Of a DNA stretch of 64,000 bases, positions 56,113-64,000 are shown in pieces (position 1 is the stretch's first letter; each line of letters begins with the position of its first letter). Below the pieces are notes generated by a model, which saw only the letters and a program-made list of their open reading frames with translations, searched no databases and had not been told where the DNA came from. This DNA comes from Notospermus geniculatus. Lineage: Eukaryota; Nemertea; Pilidiophora; Heteronemertea; Lineidae. The position numbers and the translations under genes were made by a program. The stretch covers positions 635,708 through 699,707 of the forward strand of contig NMRB01000039.1 in NCBI GenBank assembly GCA_002633025.1, written 5' to 3'.

Positions 56113-56682
56113 TAAGGGAACGCCAGACATTGGATGCACTGAGCAAGTGAAAAAGTTACCACTAAGCTGAAAAAAGTTGTTCAACTAAGAGGGGACTTAG
56201 GACATCTGGTGCTCTCGTGTACATCAGATAAAAGGTTAGAAGTACGTTTCAGAAATATTGTCAGTCGAAATCGATGTATTTCCATTAATGTATCACTCTA
56301 GCGGCATTAGATGAGAAAGCGGAAGAAACGCATTGAAGTGCTTTTTCTTAATCCAACTTCTCTGGTTCTAATGTAGGAACCCAATTATCACAAATGTCAG
56401 TGTTTTAAATGATGGTATCTATTGACGCCTGTAGGCGGGTTTATTTCCTCTGATATGAAAGACGGGTTTGGGTGAATGCTTCAAGCGGAGGGTGGAGTTA
56501 TTTGAGCGAAAGTTATTGACATTCAATATTTGTTGCCTACAAAAGCTCCCTGCCGAGTCCTCCCACAGCCTGTGCATTCTCAACTTTCACGAATACTTCA
56601 TGACTAACCTACCCTTTTGTGCTCACTCATTTTCTCACTGGCCGAACCCTTTCCGCGCCCACCATGCCCCCTGAAAGCCTAC

Positions 56683-57106
56683 AGTTCATTCCACATCCCC
56701 GTGGCGCGAGGTTTATGGCCGATATCTCCACAACTACTGGGTCAAATTTGACATACCATACATCAATTGACTTGTCTTTCTTGTCGGTATCTTTCTGCTA
56801 TCCTCATTTTTCGCGTAAGGCCGGCATAACCGGATCCATTTCTCAAAACCCATTTCATTTCGCCACGGTGTTCAGTGCAGTTTACACGTGCGCGATGCAT
56901 TCCGTCATTTCAAAATGGCCGCCATTTTGGCCGTAAACACAAACAGTGATCTGTGAAAGAACTTTTTTCTGTCACGTTTTTAGGGAAAATGACAGTGATG
57001 ATAGCTGTAGCGGCAAAAAATACAAATCTATTGATGTATGGTATGTCAAATTTGGCCCAGCAGTTGCGGAGATATCGGCCATAAACCTCGCGCCACTGGG
57101 AATGAA
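56683..57106. mobile_element. Foldback with a YY1-like palindrome, copy 2
   Basis: Counterpart of 45,939-46,405. Only one CAAAATGGCCGCCATTTTGG palindrome is present (near 56,910). The right arm has lost a few bases near GCGCCACTGG. Confidence 0.72.
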
Positions 57107-57399
57107 CAGTAGCATTGCTTCGGGCCCCCAATAGCACCCCTTTCTTTGAAGGTACATGGATGACATTGCTCGGAGTCAACAGGATATCATGTTTCTATAT
57201 ATAAATCAATGAGCATGCCACTCCGCAGGCCCCTAGCTTGATAATAAGTCCTGGTAAAGTCATGGGGCGCTGCCGGGCCATGGTGGTGGTGGTAGGCCTG
57301 ACGGCAGTGCCATAAATCCTCCCTGCCAAAACTGTGTGGTGAGACCTGGAAAGATTCTGACGTCACATGCCATTCTCGTCAAAAGTGTGTAGTGAGACG

Positions 57400-58400
57400 T
57401 GAACGGATGCTTGACCAATGACGTTGCGTCTTGCGACGTGGTGACGTTTGCTTAGCAACGCGTTATTGCAAATGGCGGCGATGTCGTTTGCCCGAGAGAG
57501 GCGGAGATCATGCGAGATAGGCCCATTTCAGAAATATTTCCGTATATTCTTTTCACGACGTGCTTCAAATAATTATTTAAGTTGTTGCTGAGTATGTTTC
57601 TTGGGTCTAAAACGCCGGGGTGATCTGATCACGCATGAAACGAGAGTGTAAATTCTCCCAGATTGCAACACTCCAAGATGGTGGCCAGTCACTTTTCCAA
57701 AACCGGAAGTCGAACACGTCGACAAAAACTTCTTTTCCCGACTTGGTCATTCGACTTGAACTACTTCACTTGTTACATTTTTCGGGAGTAACCCTCGGTG
57801 AACAGAAATATATTTATTCGTGCGCCTCCCTCTCGTTTTCGCCACGCGGCGCCCGCGGTTCCCGGGACCCCATATGGGCAAACAACGAATCTCTTCAAGT
57901 TACACTTTTTTGAAACTGCTGACGTCATCAGCCGAGTGCGTTCCCGGATGACGTCGTAGTAACGCGGCAACAGAGGCGCGGGACGTAAGTGTTGCAACCC
58001 AACTTTGCCCATTTTGCAAGGCAAAGTCGATCGAAGTGAAACACGACTGATTCCTTTCACAAACATGACAAATGCAGGATTTTGTAACTCCGGGTTGATG
58101 TCAGTTTTAATTTATTTTGGATTATTGAGTAATCACCGACCAGCACTTCTGCTTTCTCCGGGGTAGGCCTAGTTCGCCATGTTGGACGTCCATCTTGTTC
58201 AACCTCGCCCATGCTCGGGTTCAACCTCGCCCATGCAAAAAACAAAATGCCGGAAACTGTTTTGATGGTATACGAAGAAGTAGTCCTTGTCCCATGTATA
58301 TATACGCGCGTTGCCATTAGGCGCTTCGCGCGCCGGCCTTCGGCCTTCAGAAGGTTCTTCATTGTAAATGGGCCGCTCGCTGGTACGTCACAGCACCGTA
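57400..58400. promoter_or_regulatory. CpG-rich region with promoter-like motifs
   Basis: Denser in CpG than the rest of the window. It contains an X-box-like TTTGCTTAGCAACG near 57,448, ATGGCGGCGATG at 57,472, a YY1-like CAAGATGGTGGCC near 57,673, an ETS-like ACCGGAAGTCG near 57,702, and TGACGTCATC near 57,920. Such combinations mark TATA-less animal promoters. Two short ATG frames follow (57,472, 39 codons; 57,678, 37 codons), neither recognisable. A 128-codon minus-strand frame at 58,057-58,443 also lacks any known domain. Confidence 0.45.
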
Positions 58401-58443
58401 AGAAATAATTCAAGGTTTTTGATTGGTTCATCGGTAGCAACAA

Positions 58444-58851
58444 TCAAACGAAAAAGGAATGTAACCCTTGGGGAATCTGCAGCGAACGTTCATCAACGTT
58501 TCCTTGATTCCATTCATTGTTTTTACAGGGAATGATTCATTCAAAGCTTTTAACCTCAGGTTTTGTTTCATTCACTTTGTACTTCAGGATTGGAAATAAC
58601 GAAGGTGGAACAAAAAGGCACGTCGCAAATCCCTTACCAATGAATTCACTGACTTTAATCTCTTGATTTCTGCCTTCGACTGAACACATCGCGTGCAGCG
58701 GCTCCAGAACAAAATAAAAATGCATTACTAATGGAAAAGAACCGGTGTAATTTTTCAATGCAAACTTTCTGTTTTCAATGTTATCAGAAGTTCAACAGCA
58801 TGCAATGATATTAGCAATGATTGTGAAGTAGATCTGAGTCAATGACGTGAC
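58444..58851. other. No recognisable feature
   Basis: AT-rich DNA, nothing recognised. Confidence 0.4.
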
Positions 58852-59792
58852 ACTTATGTTGTTTCTCTCACTTCAATAACTGCAAGAGTACACTTGACAT
58901 CGCTAGTCTTGGACCTACACTGTTAAAAAATATTATAGTAGATTTTACAGAAAAGTGCCTTGTTGTGTCAAGCGGTTATTCGAAGGGCTCCGATGGCAGA
59001 CGCAGAAAGCACATCGACCAAAGAAATTTCTTTCACACCTTGACTGTTAACACGAGAAGAACAGTTCCGGTTAGCACTGCTTTACCTTTCAAGGGGATTA
59101 AATTCAATCCACGAGATTTTTGCACTGAGGGTAGGCCTACTGCCGGAGAAATGGTTCAGGCGGCTCTAGTTTTACATCCGATGAAGCTAGCTTAATGTGA
59201 TACTGGCTCACATTTTTTAATGTCGACCTTGGCTGACACAAAAACGATGATTTGTGATTTGGGAGATAAAGTTAGGGGGATTAGGCTCAGTGAAGAAGCT
59301 CACGCTCTCTCGCCTTCACTTTGGTATTTTATCGTTATACCAAGCCATACCGAACTCTACAGCCAGTTAAACCACTAGCATCGTCTTACAATATTTTCCC
59401 CATCCCCAACTGCTAGGCCCATCCATATTTATCAATAGGCCTAATTAGCATTCATCACCGACCATGGCACCACACCGAGTTTCAAACAAGCTCACAGTTG
59501 CACTTTCACACACTTGGTAACACCTGTCAGGTACCCCGTCCTCTAACAGACTATTCCCTCAGTCATTACTTGCTGTTTCCAAACAATGAGACTTCAATCC
59601 ATGCACCGAGTTAACACGTTGTATCTCAACACTACGAGCATCCTGAAATCGATGCTACTCAAACACCTTCGGCTATCACCCATTTTTATTGTTCTTTTAT
59701 TCCATTTCAATCAGCAGCACTTTCCAGTCACACTTCAAAGGAGAATCTGCGTCTTAATTAAATACCAGATTTTCCTGTAGTTTATCAAAGCC
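58852..59792 (+). repeat. Direct duplication of about 1 kb, copy A
   Basis: Starts ACTTATGTTGTTTCTCTCAC, ends TTTATCAAAGCC; the same limits bound 60,015-61,127. Shared frames such as 59,586-59,780 are present in both but show no domain and have many indels between copies, so coding is unlikely. Confidence 0.88.
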
Positions 59793-60014
59793 ACCCAATA
59801 CCAAATTTCACGTCATTTGGTCGCGCGGTTTCCGAGGAGATGCTGCCACAAAACCCAGACGTTAAGCGTAATAATATATAGATTTTGGCCACTTCGGGTG
59901 GTCAGATTTGAAGGGACTTTTTATGTGATGTTTGGAGGGGTATACTAAACCATATAAAGCAAAAAGAAATTCTGTTGCAATTTGTTCTCGGTCAAATAAT
60001 ATTTTTCCTGGACT
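59793..60014. other. Spacer between the 1-kb copies
   Basis: Unique 222-base spacer; nothing recognised. Confidence 0.5.
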
Positions 60015-61127
60015 ACTTATGTTGTTTCTCTCACTTCAATAACTGGAAGAGTACACCTGACATCGCTAGTCTTGGACCTACACTGTTAAAAATATTATAG
60101 TAGATTTTACAGAAAAGTGCCTTGTTGTGTCAAGCGGTTATTCGAAGGGCTCCGACGGCAGACGCAGAAAGCACATCGACCAAAGAAATTTCTTTCACAC
60201 CTTGACTGTTAACACGAGAAGAACAGTTCCGGTTAGCACTGCTTTACCTTTCAAGGGGATTAAATTCAATCCAAGAGATTTTTGCACTGAGGGCACTGCC
60301 GGATAATGGTTGAGGTAGCTCTAGTTTTGCATCCGATAAAGCTAGCTTGGTGTGATACTGGCTCACATTTTATTAATGTCGACCTTGGCTGACACAAAAA
60401 CGATGATTTATGATTTGGAAGATAAAGTTAGAGGAATTAGGCTCAATGAAGAAGCTCACGCTGTCTCGCCTTCACTTTGGTATTAGTACTTTATCGTCAT
60501 ACCAACCCATACCGAACTCTAAAGTCAGTTAAAGGGAGACGCCACTCATTGTAAGTTTTTGAATTTTTATCAATCCATAGAGAATGCCATGAGTTGTGAT
60601 GTCACTGGTGTCAATAGGCTGACGACCTTTGTAGTGAATGAGCTAATACTGTGGCTGCCTAATCGTATTGGTTGTTCCTTCATAAATATGCATTGAGCCC
60701 ATATGACATCACATGTGCTGTGCCATGGTCTCACATTTCCTATCCCCAACTGCTAGGCCCATCCATATTTATCAATAGGCCTAATTAGCATTCACCACCG
60801 ACTATGGCACCACACTGAGTTTCAAACAAGCTCACAGTTGGACTTTCACACACTTCGTAACACCTGTCAGGTACTAACAGACCATTCCCTTCTCATTACC
60901 CTACTTGCTGTTTCCAAACAATCAGACTTCAATCCAAGTATCGAGTTAACACGTTGTATCTCAACACTACGAGCATCCTGAAATCGATGCTACTCAAACA
61001 CCTTCGGCTATCACCCATTTTTATTGTTCTTTTACTCCATTTCAATCAGCAGCACTTTCCAGTCACACTTCAAAGGAGAATCTGCGTCTTAATTAAATAC
61101 CAGATTTTCCTGTAGTTTATCAAAGCC
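60015..61127 (+). repeat. Direct duplication of about 1 kb, copy B
   Basis: Matches copy A with several small indels. At 60,534-60,738 it has about 205 bases (GGGAGACGCCACTCATTG to CATGGTCTCACA) where copy A has a different stretch of about 30 bases. The ends of that segment are weakly inverted, so it may be a MITE, but no target duplication is clear. Confidence 0.88.
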
Positions 61128-62045
61128 CCGAGCCAGACATTGTCTCACCCTTTGATGGTCTCATCCAAAGCTTCCGATGGGAAAGAGATCATTTACTCTA
61201 ATTGTATCTTTAATGGGAAACTCCAAGACGCCTGAAACCCAATGGTATTTCAACGGAAGGTGGCTAATGGAAATTCCTTAAGTCTCAGCGGAAGGACTTT
61301 GCCAAACGTTTACACAAGTCTGTTGGCGTCTTTAACGGTCGTTTCCATGATCGGCGGAGCAAATCATGGCTGCAGGTGTGAAAGGAAAAGTACTCCTTTC
61401 AATAAATATCCTGTCTATAAGAGTCATCTCATGCTAATGGTTCTGGTCGGTTTGAGGCGAAATGGTTTTTTCGGAATGCAGCTAGTGAGGAAATGGAACA
61501 TGACTATGGTTCAAGGCACTACCATTCGTACCACACGACTCAACGTCAATCTTTTTACAGCATGTCATGTATGACCCATCCGACTACAGGCCTACCGGAC
61601 GCCACTATCACCTTGTGCCGTAATAACGGAAGAAGTTATCTTTTCCGACTTCAGACATAAATCAGACATCGGCCGTCGAGAATGGACTAACTTGTAAAAT
61701 TTATCTTCGTATGTACTCTGGATTGCTTCATTGGTAGTCAATTGACGACCATGCGATGATTAGCTGTTTACTTGTCGGAGTTAGAAGCCAGCAAATGAGC
61801 GCCAGATATCAGATAATTAGGCAAGAATAAGCCAGTAAATTCATTGGCGGAGATTACTTATAAATAAATTGGTCTGGTAACAGTATGTTGTTTACAACTT
61901 TGCTAACGAACTGCAAATATCGCGAGTTCTTAACAGGATTTATCGGGTCATTGGCCATCAGAGAATATGAAATTAACCACACCTTGATCATCTTAAGATG
62001 AACATTCGTTGACCTGAATCACGAGTTTCTGTTATTGGTTCAAGA
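61128..62045. other. No recognised feature; a 110-codon frame of unknown meaning
   Basis: The plus-strand frame at 61,242-61,574 starts with ATG in a plain context and has no domain, signal peptide or splice context that I recognise. It is probably a chance frame. Confidence 0.3.
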
Positions 62046-62433
62046 TTAGTGAGGTTTCGCACATCTGACGAAACACGAAGTACGAAATACGAAATTCAAC
62101 TTCATTTCCAGGACCTTAAATCATTTTTGGAGATAGTTGCTACCACAAATGTCCCTGCTGCCAGAGCGTCTTTTAGCATGTCATGTAAGACGGAGAGAGT
62201 TATGGTGCACCTTTAATTTTTAAATTTCCACTTCGTAGGCACGAAGTGGAAACGAAAGATAAATTTCGAATTTAACACACATGTACGTACACTGTCACTC
62301 TATCGGTCTAACGTCTTACGCTAAAAAGCGCTCTTGCAGCAGGCGATATTTGTGGCACCAACCATAAGTAATGTCCAATTTCGTATTTCGTACATGTACT
62401 TCGTGTTTCGTTAGATTTGCGAAACCTCGCTAA
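62046..62433. mobile_element. Foldback element, TTAGTGAGGTTTCGC ends
   Basis: Left arm TTAGTGAGGTTTCGCACATC then CGAAACACGAAGTACGAAAT, mirrored at the right by ATTTCGTATTTCGTACATG, CTTCGTGTTTCG and GCGAAACCTCGCTAA. A second small palindrome (TTCCACTTCGTAGGCACGAA) lies in the loop near 62,227-62,250. Total about 388 bases, no coding capacity. Confidence 0.82.
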
Positions 62434-63562
62434 TAAGTTATAATTTCCACGCTGGTCGTAGGCGACGAAACTGGTGAATATGCCTTTTACTTGGAAGAAG
62501 CTACATCGGGTGGTTGGGTAAAGTGTTATAGCTGGTAGTCAACAATCTTCCCTGACAGCATATCCCAAATGATGACCAATAACGAGCTTAGTTAGAGTAA
62601 GAACAACATTCTGGGGACGTGATAACATCCGAAATTGTTACCGCTGGCCTTTAACAATCGAACCTGTCTTCTGTAATGGTAATTAGACCTGATGGGGCTT
62701 TGGGGAAATTGATGTAGTAGGCTTGAATCGGTGTTTGACACAAAGATGGGGTCTCTGCGGTTTAACCTTTAATCACAAATGTCATTATCGTCGTTATTTC
62801 GTCAGAACTGGCAACATGCCGCTTGGGGGAAAATAACGGATCGTGCCCCCTAACAGCAATGTCATGACACTTCCTAGACTCTGTATCGAGCCTGTTGTGC
62901 TCATTAGGGGGTATTGGATGATGTACATTGCAGTAACGCTTCCAAAAGAAAGAGTCTTTGTCAACCTTGATGTACTCGCGAGTTCAATGAACTTCTCATT
63001 CTGAGCGGTGTAAAAAGCTACGAGCATAAAATCATCGTAAGCGAATCGTAGGCAGAACATTTTCTATTTCATTCATTAGTGTACATTTCTCTGAAGGGAA
63101 GCTGTAGGAAGTGAATTTCAGACGGCATAAATGGATCTTACAATTTCACGAACACGGTAAGGGGAAACACAACCCGCCTTCGTGTTGATTTCTTTACGGG
63201 CCCCTGGTGAAATTTAAAAAATGTTTTGAAATACTTGGCGCGTTTTTCGAAGTTTCGCATGAGAATTTTAGATCAGAACTTTCGAGGCTAATTATTCAGA
63301 GAAATAATGATGGATCATGTCAGAACTCTCGTGGAAAATTTAGCAGTGACAGTTTATGATTAATTTACCCCATTCTTGTTTTAATCAGTGTTTATAGATC
63401 GAAACATGACAAGAAGACAAACTTGAATTTACTGCTGTCTTTGTTAGCATCATTTCTTTTTCCGCTTCCGAAATGAGAGACATTTTGCTTGAATGTGTCC
63501 ATTTATTTACAAAAATTAGATCCTCCCCAGTGGGTTCTCGCCAATACCGTCTTATGTAATTA
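62434..63562. other. No recognisable feature
   Basis: AT-rich DNA, nothing recognised. Confidence 0.4.
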
Positions 63563-63750
63563 TGTAATTTTGGACTTTTGGGACAAGCCAACCCACCAAA
63601 TTGACATTCGGCATCAAACGAATTTCTAGAGGGAAATGCCACCAACAAATTACTCATAAGGCAAAGAAAGACTGGACACAAACAGAAGAAATGTAAATGG
63701 ACAAAGATTTTCGTGGCCCGCGGAAATATCTGTGACACACTATTTTTAAC
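63563..63750. mobile_element. Diverged fragment of the AAGATAAT MITE family
   Basis: Matches the interior of 33,929-34,178 in the same orientation (CCAACCCACCAAATTGA, GCCACCAACAAATTACTCAT, GATTTTCGTGGCCCGCG) but is clearly more diverged. The right tip has decayed to ACACACTATTTTTAAC and the left tip is missing. An older copy than those at 31-35 kb. Confidence 0.8.
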
Positions 63751-64000
63751 CTTTGTCATTTCAGTTATAATAGTACAGTCTAACTTTCACATTTGCCTCT
63801 CTGCCGATGTGAATAACTCTCTGTCCATACTCAGTTATTTCCAAATCTCGTTGAGTGTTAAGGGACAACATCTCTATCAACTTAAATAGATAGAGATGCA
63901 TCTTATTCTACACACAATCTACACTTCATTGCGGCATATTTTGCTCTATTGGGTACAAACGGATGCTGAAGAAAGTCTTAAGTATTGAGAAGAAATCATA

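Larger units (their letters stand above)
49413..57228 (+). repeat. Segmental duplication, copy 2 (7.8 kb)
   Basis: Direct copy of 39,448-46,521. Differences: it lacks the GGGCCCATATT MITE, has about 200 extra bases near 51,410-51,635, contains the 762-bp foldback at 53,816, and has one instead of two YY1-like palindromes near 56,909. Order of all other contents is the same. Confidence 0.9.

Overview
The window reads as intergenic or intronic DNA from the nuclear genome of an animal, most likely a marine invertebrate (echinoderm, hemichordate, cephalochordate or lophotrochozoan; I cannot tell which). The grounds are the absence of long bacterial-type genes, many tRNA-derived SINEs, many short palindromic DNA transposons (MITEs), frequent TACATGTA and AGGCCTA words, and scaffold gaps. 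I found no gene I can defend as a complete host gene. Most open frames are short chance frames or are read through hairpin repeats.

Layout. 1-30 kb: scattered foldback MITEs and SINEs in unremarkable AT-rich DNA, with a four-unit 72-bp minisatellite near 9.6 kb, a set of nested transposons at 10.27-11.19 kb, a 245-bp duplication that restarts at a single N (12,241), and an inverted SINE pair near 24.2 kb. 30.9-36.05 kb: one block present twice, on either side of a 942-base gap. The two copies differ by a clean MITE insertion and a clean SINE insertion, so they look like two haplotypes left side by side by the assembler. 38.0-38.4 kb: two adjacent copies of a GC-rich hairpin element. 39.45-46.52 kb and 49.41-57.23 kb: a 7-8 kb block duplicated in direct orientation. 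Between them, at 46.9-48.1 kb, is a MITE interrupted by two other elements, one of which is a foldback filled with CCGCGG palindromes and broken by a 392-base gap. 57.4-58.4 kb is CpG-rich with promoter-like motifs. 58.85-61.13 kb is another direct duplication of about 1 kb, and 62.05-62.43 kb is a large hairpin.

The most unusual object is in the 7-8 kb block. A 134-codon fragment of an A32/FtsK-type DNA-packaging ATPase, of the kind found in adintovirus- and Polinton-like elements, sits between two sets of four direct repeats with the core CATCGGCCATTTTGAAA. The first copy of the ATPase is open; the second has a stop codon and a frameshift. In the second copy the left repeat set has been split by a 762-bp foldback element that carries, in both arms, what looks like the 5' end of a gene (leader, short coding exon, GTAAGT splice donor) and is flanked by a 5-bp target duplication. 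Family assignments for the transposons rest on ends and target duplications read by eye; none was checked against a repeat library.
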